The notes: a model not told the origin generated them from the letters alone. Counted from the stretch's first letter, positions 16,973-25,074 are shown. The stretch: DNA of 64,000 nucleotides from Actinomadura sp. NBRC 104412 (GCF_030269515.1 NZ_BSTM01000013.1:1-64000); one strand, 5' to 3'. Numbers and translations are program-made.

Positions 16973-16999
16973 CTAGATCGATCTAGTAGATCGATCTAG
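16973..16999. promoter_or_regulatory. tandem palindromic LacI-type operators
   Basis: CTAGATCGATCTAG (16973-16986) is a perfect palindrome with central CG and is followed at once by TAGATCGATCTAG (16987-16999). LacI-family operators are palindromes with central CG. The pair begins 19 bases upstream of the O-demethylase start and lies in the divergent gap before a LacI gene, so it most likely lets that protein repress the O-demethylation operon and itself. Confidence 0.8.
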
Positions 17000-17132
17000 C
17001 GAATGTAACCGCAGGGTTTCCGGCAGGCAACGGCACCGGGTCGCATGCTTAGGTTGCACGTGGCGACGCAGGCAGCGCCCCAGCCCCGGCGGCCCCGGTA
17101 TCGTCAAAGGGGGTGGCCAGGAGAGGGTGGTG

Positions 17133-18059
17133 ATGGGCGCGAAGCGGGTGACGCTGCGGGACGTGGCCGCGGCGAGCGGGGTGTCGCGGTCCACCGCGGG
17201 TTTCGTGCTCCGGGACACGCCGAATATCTCGATCTCACCCGCCACCCGCGAGCGCGTCCGGCAGGCCGCGCGCGACCTGGGATACGTGCCGCACGGCATC
17301 GCCCGGGCGCTGCGCGAGGGATCGTCGAGGATCGTCGTGCTCACCATCGACAGCGGCCTGGAGGGCAACTACTCGCGCAGCTACATCCGCGGCCTGGACG
17401 ACGAGCTCGCCAGGCACGGCCACGTCCTGTTCGTCCGGCATGGTCACACGACCCCCGAATCGGCCCAGCAGGTGATCGACGCGATCGCCCCGCTCGCCGT
17501 GCTGCGATTCGGGCAGAAATACCTGATGCCCGGCCACGAGTACGACGACGGCGGCCAGAGCGGCGGCCTCGCCGGGAACATCGCGCTGCAATTCGGCTAC
17601 CTCGCCGAACGCGGCCACACCCGTACCGCCATGGCGCTCCCCGGCGACCAGGACCCGCTGGGCCCGATCCGGCTGCGCTTCGCCCGCGAGGCGGCGCGGA
17701 CGCTCGGCCTGCCGCCGCCGCGGGTCCTGACCCTGCCGCCGGATCATGCGGCCTGCGCCGCTGCCGCCCGGACCTTCCGCGGCGCCCACGGCGACGTGAC
17801 CGCGGTGGCCGCCGCCAGCGACGAGGTCGCCCTGCGCCTGCTGGCCGCCCTGCGCGAGCTCGGCGTGGCCGTGCCGGACGATCTCGCCGTCATCGGTTTC
17901 GACGAGTCCGGATACGGGGCGCTGACCACCCCGGCCCTCACCACGGTCCGCATCGACGCCGAAGACCACGGCCGCAACGACGCCCGCACCATCCTCGGAC
18001 TCGATCCGTCCCCGCCCCACCACGCGCCGGCCGAGGTGATCGTTCGCGAATCGGCCTGA
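17133..18059 (+). CDS. LacI-family transcriptional regulator of the O-demethylation operon
   Basis: 308 residues from ATG 17133 (AGGAGAG ends six bases before; in-frame GTGs at 17127 and 17130 are alternatives). The N-terminal HTH reads VTLRDVAAASGVSRSTAGFVLRD, followed by the hinge helix region YVPHGIARAL and a periplasmic-binding-protein-like sensor domain (FDESGYGALTTPALTTVRID near the end). It is divergent from the LigM-like gene with the double operator between them. The inducer is probably the methoxylated substrate or a derivative; this is inference. Confidence 0.9.
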   Translation: MGAKRVTLRDVAAASGVSRSTAGFVLRDTPNISISPATRERVRQAARDLGYVPHGIARALREGSSRIVVLTIDSGLEGNYSRSYIRGLDDELARHGHVLFVRHGHTTPESAQQVIDAIAPLAVLRFGQKYLMPGHEYDDGGQSGGLAGNIALQFGYLAERGHTRTAMALPGDQDPLGPIRLRFAREAARTLGLPPPRVLTLPPDHAACAAAARTFRGAHGDVTAVAAASDEVALRLLAALRELGVAVPDDLAVIGFDESGYGALTTPALTTVRIDAEDHGRNDARTILGLDPSPPHHAPAEVIVRESA

Positions 18060-18072
18060 CCTGGGGCGGCAC

Positions 18073-18095
18073 GCGGCGCGGGACGAACGCGCCGC
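18073..18095. terminator. hairpin between convergent operons
   Basis: GCGGCGCG, seven-base loop, CGCGCCGC: a perfect 8-bp GC stem located 13 bases after the LacI stop and 13 before the end of the opposite operon. No T-run, which is usual for actinomycete terminators. Confidence 0.5.
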
Positions 18096-18107
18096 TCGAC
18101 GACGCGG

Positions 18108-19160
18108 CTAGAGCTCGTTGCCCCAGCACATGCGCGCGATGGTCTCCACGTGGATCAGTTTGCGGCGCTGGTCGTCGGGGGAGATCGCGGCCTGGCCCGC
18201 CACGTCGGAGAAACCCGCGCTCGGGGTCACCGCGATGTCCTCGATATCCTTGATCTCGGCCGCCACGTCCATGCGCTGCATGATCGTCTCTACGTCCTCC
18301 AGGTCGGGGACGGACGGGTCGACGATGCCCAGGGCGGCGTCGCGGTCGGCGGGGACCGCGCGTAGCAGGGCGACCTCGCCTTCGGTGCCCTTGTCGTAGG
18401 GCAGGACCCAGCGGTCTACGGGCAGGGCGGAGAACAGGTGGGTGGCTGCGGCCCGGTCTACGGCGCCCACCGCTCGGTGCGTCGGGCACAGGCCGATGCG
18501 GACGTTCTCGGGTTTGGCGGCCACGTTCACCGCGATGGAGTCGATGGCCACGGCCTCGTCCAGGGTCAGTGGCTGGCCGCCCTTGCCGCAAAGGTATGCC
18601 GAGTAGCGGTAGTTGTTCAGCTGGATCAGGCGGACGCCCTGGGCTATCAGCAGTTCGATTTCGTCGCGGACGATTCGGGCCAGGGCTTCGCCCAGCTTGA
18701 CGGCGCTGCTATAAGCCGCTCCGGAAACCGCTGGGTTATAGCAGCTTGCCGCCAGGTAGGCGGGAGAGGGCAAAGTCGCCTTGGGGGCGGCGGTCAGGCC
18801 GGCCATTCTCTTGACGGGCTCGAAGCCGTCGGCGATGAGGGGGCCGCCGGATTTGACTTCGCCGTCGACCGTCCATTCGTCGCGGCCGTGGGGGTCTTTG
18901 CCGCCGGTCCGGTGGAAGCCGCTTACCGAGTCCAGAACCGCGCTTCGGAAGTCGGCGCGACGGAATTCGCCGTCGGTGACGACCGACAGGCGGAGCCTGC
19001 GCTGGGACCGGACGGATTCGGAGATCGCCTGGTCCTCGGCGGCACGCAGTTGCGCGTCGTCGATCTCTCCGGCGGCGTGCCGGGCGCGCGCGGCCAGGAG
19101 CTCGGGGGGACGGATCAGGCTGCCGTGGTGGTCGATCCGGAATTTGTAGGTGTCAGCCAT
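18108..19160 (-). CDS. MetE-like protein lacking the zinc ligands
   Basis: 350 residues, paralogous to the protein ending at 3158: FRIDHHGSLIRPPELL at the start, VVTDGEFRRADFRSA (about 60), ETIMQRMDVAAEIKDIEDIAVTPSAGFSDVAG near the end. The zinc-binding HxC of the paralogue (LHVCRGN) is replaced by GLCPTHRA and the distal Cys (SPQCGF) by TPSAGF, so a MetE-type zinc-thiolate mechanism looks impossible. It is the last gene of the meta-cleavage operon, overlapping the GlcG-like gene by eight bases. The reaction is unknown. Confidence 0.8.
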   Translation of the reverse strand: MADTYKFRIDHHGSLIRPPELLAARARHAAGEIDDAQLRAAEDQAISESVRSQRRLRLSVVTDGEFRRADFRSAVLDSVSGFHRTGGKDPHGRDEWTVDGEVKSGGPLIADGFEPVKRMAGLTAAPKATLPSPAYLAASCYNPAVSGAAYSSAVKLGEALARIVRDEIELLIAQGVRLIQLNNYRYSAYLCGKGGQPLTLDEAVAIDSIAVNVAAKPENVRIGLCPTHRAVGAVDRAAATHLFSALPVDRWVLPYDKGTEGEVALLRAVPADRDAALGIVDPSVPDLEDVETIMQRMDVAAEIKDIEDIAVTPSAGFSDVAGQAAISPDDQRRKLIHVETIARMCWGNEL

Positions 19161-19617
19161 TGCGGACCTCCGTTCGCTGTCGGGCGCCACCCCATGCCTC
19201 GAACTGCAGTTGGTAGCCGAGCGCGCCGAGCACCTCGTCGCAGACCTGCTGGTCCTCCTCGGCGGTGCCGCCGGAGATGCCCAGGCCGCCGAGGATCTCG
19301 CCTTCGCGCTTGATGGTGACGCCGCCGTCGGTGGCGACGATCGGGTGGGTGCCCATCGTGGACAGCTGCGCGAAGAAGCCGGGGTTGCTCTCGGCCCAGG
19401 GCTTCAGCATCCGGGTGGGGCGCTCCATGACCGCGGCGCTGTACGCCTTGGCCATGGCGATGCTGGGGGTGAGGGGACGGGCGCCGTCCGAGCGCTTGAC
19501 CACCAGCGCGAAGCCGCCGGCGTCCACGATGGCGACACTGAGTGCCTTGCCCATGCTCTGGCCGCTCTTCAGGCAGGCGGCGGTGATCTCCTCGGCTTCG
19601 GCGAGGGTGAGTTTCAT
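19153..19617 (-). CDS. GlcG/HbpS-family protein
   Basis: 154 residues with the family pattern LTLAEAEEITAACLKSGQSMGKALSVAIVDAGG at the N-terminus, DGARPLTPSIAMAKAYSAA (about 44-62) and GGVTIKREGEILGGLGISGGTAEEDQQVCDEVL. Members bind heme or small organic ligands, and many accompany aromatic or glycolate catabolic genes with unknown function. No signal peptide, so cytoplasmic. Overlaps both neighbours by a few bases, so it belongs to the operon. Confidence 0.85.
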   Translation of the reverse strand: MKLTLAEAEEITAACLKSGQSMGKALSVAIVDAGGFALVVKRSDGARPLTPSIAMAKAYSAAVMERPTRMLKPWAESNPGFFAQLSTMGTHPIVATDGGVTIKREGEILGGLGISGGTAEEDQQVCDEVLGALGYQLQFEAWGGARQRTEVRNG

Positions 19618-20393
19618 GCGGTCTCCTTCGTGAGGGCTGCACGGACGCGAGCGACCGCGGCGTTGAACTCCTCCGGCGCCTCCCAGTACATGGAGTGCGG
19701 CGTGCCGGGGATCAGCTCCAGGCGGGAGCCCTTGACCAGCTCGTGAGCGCGCCGGACGGTGGCGGGGCGCAGGACGGCGTCGGCCTCACCGGCCAGGAAG
19801 GTGATGTCGAGCCCGGAGGCGACGACCTCGTCGATGCTCGGGCCGCCGACCGACAGGTTGCGCAGGTCGGCCATCTTGGCCACGTTGAACGTGCCCATCT
19901 GCTGGAACAGGAAGGTGCGCGCGGGCTCGTCCTCCTGGAACCGCTTGCTGAGCAGGCGGTCGATGACGGGCAGCTTGACGGCCTCGGCCCGGTTCGCGGC
20001 GACCAGTTCGGAGAGCTCGGGATGATCGATACCGCCGAGCGAGTGGGCCAATACGACCCCGCGCACGCGGTCGCGACAGCTCAGCCCCGCCCGTAGCGCC
20101 GCCGCGGCCCCGATCGACTGGCCGACCAGGAGGACGTCGGTGAGGTCCTCCTTCTTCAGGACGGCGACGATGTCGCCGGGGAAGTCGCGGCCGTCGAACT
20201 CGGGCATCGAGGAGTCGGAGTTGCCGAAGCCGCGCAGGTCGACGGTCACGACCGTGTAGCGGTCGCGTAATGCGGCCACCTGCTGCCACCAGGCCGCGTG
20301 GTTGCCGCCGGAGCCGTGGACCAGCAGGATCGGCGGGCCCGAGCCGTGCCGTTCGTAATAGATCGAGTGGCCGTCCGAGGTGGCGACGCCCAT
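19614..20393 (-). CDS. alpha/beta hydrolase, possible meta-cleavage product hydrolase
   Basis: 259 residues from ATG 20393, which has GGGGGAGAGG six to seven bases upstream; a GTG at 20414 is possible but lies before that ribosome site. Visible are the oxyanion segment LLVHGSGGNHAAWW, the nucleophile elbow VGQSIGAAAA (Ser about 101), an acid-loop region LAGEADAVLRP and the catalytic His in GTPHSMYWEAPEEF. Beside an extradiol dioxygenase a C-C hydrolase role is plausible, though esterase or lactonase activity cannot be excluded. Confidence 0.8.
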   Translation of the reverse strand: MGVATSDGHSIYYERHGSGPPILLVHGSGGNHAAWWQQVAALRDRYTVVTVDLRGFGNSDSSMPEFDGRDFPGDIVAVLKKEDLTDVLLVGQSIGAAAALRAGLSCRDRVRGVVLAHSLGGIDHPELSELVAANRAEAVKLPVIDRLLSKRFQEDEPARTFLFQQMGTFNVAKMADLRNLSVGGPSIDEVVASGLDITFLAGEADAVLRPATVRRAHELVKGSRLELIPGTPHSMYWEAPEEFNAAVARVRAALTKETA

Positions 20394-20410
20394 GTGCGCC
20401 TCTCCCCCGC

Positions 20411-20791
20411 TCACTCGGGCCTATTGCCGTGGTAGACGAGCTCGATCATCGTGTGGTCGGGATCGTGGATGTAGCAGAATTTCGACTGGTTCTCGGGCCG
20501 CTCGATGGGACGCGTGTGCCGGATGCCCAGCTCCTTGAGGTGGGCCAGGAAACCGTCCCAGTCCTCCACCTCGATGGCGAAGTGGTAGGGCGCCATCCGC
20601 TCCATCTCCTCGACCGGCGTGAAGTGCAGGTCGAAGTTGCCGCGCGTCATCAGCACGACCTTGGTGTTGCTCTTGGGCTTGATCGCCTTGAGGCCGAACA
20701 CCTTCGAGTACCACTCGATGGTCCGCTCGGGGTTGGTGGTCGGGAAGTTCACATGGTGGATGTATCGAGGCCGGCTGGCCCTGTCATTCAT
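20411..20791 (-). CDS. single-domain VOC (glyoxalase/dioxygenase superfamily) protein
   Basis: 126 residues with one VOC module pair: YIHHVNFPTTNPERTIEWYSKVFGL (metal His about 10) and YHFAIEVEDWDGFLAHLKELGI, ending in FCYIHDPDHTMIELVYHG with the likely metal Glu. This length suits glyoxalase-type isomerases or small dioxygenases acting as dimers. It is translated within the operon between the FAH-family and hydrolase genes. Substrate not assignable. Confidence 0.8.
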   Translation of the reverse strand: MNDRASRPRYIHHVNFPTTNPERTIEWYSKVFGLKAIKPKSNTKVVLMTRGNFDLHFTPVEEMERMAPYHFAIEVEDWDGFLAHLKELGIRHTRPIERPENQSKFCYIHDPDHTMIELVYHGNRPE

Positions 20792-21575
20792 CGTCCTGCC
20801 TTTCTGCGCGGCTTTCGGAAAGCACGGGATTGGACAGCGTGCCGATCCCGCTGATCTCGATGTCGACGGTGCTCCCGGGCTCCAGCTGGACGGTCGCGTC
20901 CGCGCCCATCCACAGCACGTCGCCGGGGTGCATCGTGATGTACCGGGTGGTCTCGACGATGTACTCGTACGGGTCGAAGATCATCGCCCCGGTGCGGAAG
21001 GACGCGCGGACCTCCCCGTCCACCCGCACGGTGGTGGTCTGGGCCAGCGGGTCGGCATCGGTCTCGATCCACGGGCCCATCGGCTTGAAGGTGTCGCTGT
21101 TCTTGCTGCGCCAGAAGCTCCGGTCGGCGTGCTGCCAGGCGCGGGCGCTGACGTCGTTGCCGATCGTCCACCCGAAGACCGCCTCGCGCGCCTCCGCGTA
21201 GGTGGCGCGGCGCAGCCGCCTGCCGATGACGGCGACGACCTCGCCTTCGGCCTCGAACCGGCCCTCGACGCCGTCCGGTTTGACGATGGCCTGGCCGTGG
21301 CCGATCAGCGCGTTGTTGGCCCGGTATCCGACTTCGGGACGTTCGGGGATCGCGACGCCCGCGTGCTCGGCGTGACGCTTGTAGTTCATTCCGACGGCGT
21401 AGAACACGTTCGGGACGACGGGCGGCAGGAAGGTCGCATCGGCCACCGGGACGGCCCGTCCGGCCTCGGCGTTACCGCCACCCTCGAGCGGGGAGCCGCG
21501 CAGCGGGCGCAGGACGTCCCCGTCCACCCGCGCCCACACCGCGCGGCCGTCGACGGAGATCCGGGAGTACCTCAT
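20784..21575 (-). CDS. fumarylacetoacetate hydrolase (FAH) family enzyme
   Basis: 263 residues: a short N-terminal domain, then the catalytic domain with FYAVGMNYKRHAEHAG (about 59), the metal-binding Glu pair in RFEAEGEVVAVIGRR (about 106-120), GWTIGNDVSARAWQHAD, and MGADATVQLEPGSTVDIEISGIGTLSNPV at the end. The family includes 2-hydroxymuconate-pathway decarboxylases/hydratases and C-C hydrolases, which fits a meta-cleavage operon headed by an extradiol dioxygenase. Overlaps the VOC gene downstream by eight bases. Confidence 0.85.
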   Translation of the reverse strand: MRYSRISVDGRAVWARVDGDVLRPLRGSPLEGGGNAEAGRAVPVADATFLPPVVPNVFYAVGMNYKRHAEHAGVAIPERPEVGYRANNALIGHGQAIVKPDGVEGRFEAEGEVVAVIGRRLRRATYAEAREAVFGWTIGNDVSARAWQHADRSFWRSKNSDTFKPMGPWIETDADPLAQTTTVRVDGEVRASFRTGAMIFDPYEYIVETTRYITMHPGDVLWMGADATVQLEPGSTVDIEISGIGTLSNPVLSESRAERQDDE

Positions 21576-21586
21576 CTCGGCGCGCC

Positions 21587-23035
21587 TCAGCCCGTGAGCA
21601 GGTGGGAGACGCGCTTGGTGACGAGGTAGGCGTCGAGCCCCTCCGGGCCGCCCTCCTTGCCGTAACCACTCGACTTGACCCCGCCGGACGGCGCCTCGTG
21701 CACCGACCCGCCGCAATGGTTGATCGACAAGATGCCCGCCTCGAAGCCCCGCACCAGGCGTTCGGCGGTGGCGGACGACCGGGTGAACCCGTAGGCGGCC
21801 AGGCCGTAGGGCAGCGAGTTGGCGATCCGCAGCGCCTCGTCCAGGTCGCCGAACGGTGTGATGGGTGCGACCGGGCCGAACGGCTCCTCCCGCATCAGGC
21901 GCGCGTCCGCCGGGACGCCGGTCAGCACGGTCGGCGGGAAGAAGAACCCCGGCCGGTCGATCCGCGAACCGCCGCACAGGACCTTGGCGCCGCGCGCGGT
22001 GGCGTCGGCGACCAGCTCGTCCATCGCCTTGAGCCGCCGTTCGTTGGCCAGCGGGCCCATGGTCACGCCGTCCTCCAGGCCGTCGCCGACGACCACGGCC
22101 TCGGCGGCCTGGACGAACGCGTCGACGAACTCCTCCAGCAGGCTCTCGTGGACGAGGAAGCGGCTCGGCGAGGTACAGACCTGGCCCGCGTTGATGAACT
22201 TGGCGGTCGCGGCGCGGCGGGCCGCGGCAACCGGGTCGGCGTCCGCGCAGACGATCACCGGGGCGTGCCCGCCCAGCTCCATCAGGCACGGCTTCATCTC
22301 CGCGCCCGCGGCCGCGGCCAGCAGCTTTCCGACCGGGACCGACCCGGTGAACGCGATGAGCCGGGTCTGCGGCGCGGCGATCAGGTGCGCGGAGACCTCG
22401 GCGGGCTCCCCGAACACCAGATTGAGCGCCCCCGCGGGAACACCGGCCTCCTCGAAGCACCGGACCAGCGCGCAGGCCGTGCCGGGGGTCTCCTCGGACG
22501 CCTTGATGATGATCGAGCACCCGGCCGACAGGGCGGCGGCCATCTTGCGCATCGGGGAGCCCGCCGGGAAGTTCCACGGCGTGAACGCCGCGACGGGGCC
22601 GATCGGCTCGCGGCGGACCGTCAGCAGCGTGTCGTCCGCCGAGGGGATGACCCGGCCGTAGGCGCGGCGGGCGTCGTCGGCGTCCCAGCGCAGCGCGTCC
22701 GCCACCCGAAGCGCCTCGCCGCGCGCCTCCTTGAACGGCTTGCCCTGCTCCAGGGTCATGATCCGGGCGACCTCGTCGGCACGCGCGGTGAGCCGGTCGG
22801 CCGCGTCGTGCAGAATCGCGGTCCGCCGGGCGATCGGGGTGTTGCGCCACGCCGCGAAGCCGGTGCCGGCCGCCGCGAGGGCCTCGTCCAGCTCGGCCGT
22901 GGCGACCAGGGGTACCTCGCCGATGACCCGCTCGTTGGCCGGGTTGAGGACGGGGGCGGTGCGGCCCGATGCCGACGACGGGCGCCAGGTTCCCGCGATG
23001 AACAGCCGCGGGGGTGGATAGGCGTTCCCGGTCAT
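21587..23035 (-). CDS. aldehyde dehydrogenase (semialdehyde dehydrogenase type)
   Basis: 482 residues with succinate-semialdehyde-like ALDH features: FTPWNFP (about 150), the general-base Glu in MELGGHAPVIV (about 250), the nucleophilic Cys in FINAGQVCTSPSR (about 284) and EEPFGPVAPI. The start overlaps the dioxygenase stop (ATGA). Following a ring-cleavage dioxygenase it would be expected to oxidise a 2-hydroxymuconic-semialdehyde-like product; family resemblance to GabD-type enzymes leaves other semialdehydes open. Confidence 0.85.
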   Translation of the reverse strand: MTGNAYPPPRLFIAGTWRPSSASGRTAPVLNPANERVIGEVPLVATAELDEALAAAGTGFAAWRNTPIARRTAILHDAADRLTARADEVARIMTLEQGKPFKEARGEALRVADALRWDADDARRAYGRVIPSADDTLLTVRREPIGPVAAFTPWNFPAGSPMRKMAAALSAGCSIIIKASEETPGTACALVRCFEEAGVPAGALNLVFGEPAEVSAHLIAAPQTRLIAFTGSVPVGKLLAAAAGAEMKPCLMELGGHAPVIVCADADPVAAARRAATAKFINAGQVCTSPSRFLVHESLLEEFVDAFVQAAEAVVVGDGLEDGVTMGPLANERRLKAMDELVADATARGAKVLCGGSRIDRPGFFFPPTVLTGVPADARLMREEPFGPVAPITPFGDLDEALRIANSLPYGLAAYGFTRSSATAERLVRGFEAGILSINHCGGSVHEAPSGGVKSSGYGKEGGPEGLDAYLVTKRVSHLLTG

Positions 23036-23949
23036 TGGTCGTCCTTGGGGTCGCCGGATGTGCGCAGAGTCCAGATGTGGTGGGGTGGGGCGGTCTCGTG
23101 GACGCGCGTCCCGTAGGTGCCGTCGACACGGTCCATGTCGGCGGCGAGCTCGACGCGTCCGCCGCAGGGGGCGTGGACGAACCGGAAGACGTTCGAGCCG
23201 ATGGTGTGCCGGCCGAGCCGCCGCGCCTCCCGCCAGCCCTGGCCGACCATGTGGTTGCCGCCCTCGATGACCTCGTCGAAGCCGGGGACCTCGAAGGCCA
23301 CATGGTTCACACCGGCCCGGTCGGGACGGTGGCAGAGCAGGAAGTTGTGGTGGTCGGCGTCGCCCTCGCATCGCATGAACACGCCCATCGGCCGCACGAT
23401 GTCGGTGGGGACGAAGCCCAAGCGGTCGGTGTAGAGCGCCACGGCCTCGTCCCGCCCCGCCTTGGGAATGTTGAGCGCGAGGTGGCACATCCGCAGCGGC
23501 CTGACCCGCCCGGCCGAGGTCACCGGGGCGTTCCAGCGCCGCACGTGACCCAGCACGTTCGCCTCGCGAGGGGTGACGACCTCCGCCACCGACGGCCCGG
23601 CCAGCGTGAGCCCGAGGCCGAAGCCCGTCTCGTCGATCGTGTGGTAGACGCCGCCCTCGTCGCCGACGACCTCGCGGTCTTTCGCCAGCGCGTCCACCAG
23701 ATCGCTCAGCGCCTCGGGCGTGTCGACTCCCCACACCACCTCGCGGATCGTGGGGCCCGGCTCCAATGCGGGAGGCGCCCCGGCGATGGGCGACGCATGC
23801 AGCCGCACCGTCTGTTTGACAATCGTCTCGAAAACCGCTTGATCATCGGTGCGGGTGACGAGTGCCAGACCCAGGTCGGAAAAGAAACGGACGCATTCGG
23901 CGAGGTCCTCGACGCTGTAGACGACCGATTCGATGCGCTGGATTCCCAC
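23032..23949 (-). CDS. type I extradiol ring-cleavage dioxygenase (VOC superfamily)
   Basis: 305 residues with two VOC modules. The C-terminal module keeps the 2-His-1-carboxylate iron site: His in RMCHLALNIP (about 167), His in VNHVAFEVPGF (about 230) and Glu in GGRVELAADMD (about 276). The start is taken as GTG 23949, preceded by AAGGAGGG. This is the first gene of a seven-gene operon whose following genes resemble a meta-cleavage pathway. The most likely substrate is a catechol, possibly the O-demethylation product from the neighbouring operon. Confidence 0.8.
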   Translation of the reverse strand: MGIQRIESVVYSVEDLAECVRFFSDLGLALVTRTDDQAVFETIVKQTVRLHASPIAGAPPALEPGPTIREVVWGVDTPEALSDLVDALAKDREVVGDEGGVYHTIDETGFGLGLTLAGPSVAEVVTPREANVLGHVRRWNAPVTSAGRVRPLRMCHLALNIPKAGRDEAVALYTDRLGFVPTDIVRPMGVFMRCEGDADHHNFLLCHRPDRAGVNHVAFEVPGFDEVIEGGNHMVGQGWREARRLGRHTIGSNVFRFVHAPCGGRVELAADMDRVDGTYGTRVHETAPPHHIWTLRTSGDPKDDQ

Positions 23950-24051
23950 TGGTCGCTCACCCTCCTTCGGGCCGGTGCGTGCTCGCCGCGCCGGCACGTT
24001 GATCCTAGAAACCGGGCAGGCCGATCCCAATACGCCGAGCACTACCGAAGC

Positions 24052-24068
24052 TGCAACCGTTACTTGCA
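24052..24068. promoter_or_regulatory. LysR-type binding box
   Basis: TGCAA-N7-TTGCA, a perfect dyad of the LTTR form (T-N11-A). It lies between the end of the LysR gene and the dioxygenase operon, about 100 bases upstream of the GTG start. Probable activation site for the adjacent LysR protein. Confidence 0.65.
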
Positions 24069-24080
24069 CAGCCGACGGGA

Positions 24081-24992
24081 TCAGATTTCGAATGCCGGCA
24101 TGGGGTTGTCGGAGAACCAGCCGGTGAGGAAATCGAGGAAGACCTCGACCTTCTTCGGGATCTGCTGCGCCGGCCCGTAGATGGCGTACAGCGACCTGGC
24201 CGGAACCGGCAGCTCGGGCAGCAGAACCCGCAGCGCGCCGCTCATCAGTTCCTCGTACGCGGGGCGCTGCGGCAGCAGGGCGATGCCGCGGCCGTGCACC
24301 GCCGCCTTCTGGATGGCGATGTAGGAGTTCGACAGGAACGCGATGTTGCGGATCTTGTGCAGGGTGCTGGCGTGCCCGTGGCCGATCCGCCACACCGGGT
24401 CGTTGAGGTGGACGAGGCAGTCATGGGACGCCAGCTCGTTCGGATGCGTCAGGGCCCCGTGCCCGTCGATGTAGGACTTGGCCGCGCACAGCACGAACGG
24501 CAGCGAGGCGATCTTCTTCAGCCGGACGGACGAGTCGCGCAGGTCCCGGGTGTGGAAGGCGACGTCGAAGCCGGCGTCCAGGAAGTCGTAGGTGCGGTCG
24601 GACATGCCGCCCAGCTCGAACCGCACCTCGATCTTGGGGTAGGCGACGGAGAAGGCCGCGATGGCGTCGCCGAGGTCCAGGCTGCCGATCCATTTCGGGC
24701 AGATCACCGACAGCGTGCCCTCGGGGCGGTCGTGCAGCTCGGCGATGCTGGCGTCCTCGGCGTCGATCTCGTCGAGGATGCGCTCGGCGAACCGGCTGTA
24801 GCGGATGCCGGGTTCGGTCAGGCTGATGGAGCGCGCGGTGCGGTTGACCAGCCGCACGCCCACCTGTTTCTCCAGGTCCGCCACGTGCCGCGAGATGAGC
24901 GAGCCGGAGGAGCCCAGGACCTTGGCGGCGCCGCTGAAGCTGCCGACCTTCGCGACCGTGACGAAGCTGCGCATAACGAGCAGGCGATCCAT
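24081..24992 (-). CDS. LysR-family transcriptional regulator
   Basis: 303 residues. N-terminal winged HTH: MDRLLVMRSFVTVAKVGSFSGAAKVLGSSGSLISRHVADLEKQVGV is the LysR DNA-binding domain, followed by the RTARSISLTEPGIRY wing and an effector-binding domain with VICPKWIGSLDL and SNSYIAIQKAAVHGRGIALLP. It is unusual in being read in the same direction as its presumed target operon rather than divergently. The LysR box downstream suggests it activates the dioxygenase operon in response to a pathway intermediate. Confidence 0.9.
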   Translation of the reverse strand: MDRLLVMRSFVTVAKVGSFSGAAKVLGSSGSLISRHVADLEKQVGVRLVNRTARSISLTEPGIRYSRFAERILDEIDAEDASIAELHDRPEGTLSVICPKWIGSLDLGDAIAAFSVAYPKIEVRFELGGMSDRTYDFLDAGFDVAFHTRDLRDSSVRLKKIASLPFVLCAAKSYIDGHGALTHPNELASHDCLVHLNDPVWRIGHGHASTLHKIRNIAFLSNSYIAIQKAAVHGRGIALLPQRPAYEELMSGALRVLLPELPVPARSLYAIYGPAQQIPKKVEVFLDFLTGWFSDNPMPAFEI

Positions 24993-25047
24993 GGGCTCCT
25001 CCGGCTGATGCGGGAAGGGGGTGGGATGCGGACTGACGGGCCGATTA

Positions 25048-25074
25048 TGTCCGAAAAATTCGTGTTTTCGGACA
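25048..25074. repeat. 10-bp perfect inverted repeat between transporter and LysR genes
   Basis: TGTCCGAAAA, seven bases, TTTTCGGACA. It lies 37 bases after the binding-protein stop and 56 upstream of the LysR start. It could terminate the transporter operon (there is no T-run outside the stem) or be an operator of LysR; a TCCGGACAG half-copy follows at about 25080. Confidence 0.5.

Noticed and set aside
20784..23303. Minus-strand frame of 839 codons spanning two genes
   Set aside because: Only the last 263 codons (FAH-family protein) are coding; the upstream part overlaps the aldehyde dehydrogenase in another frame and is Arg/Gly-rich noise.
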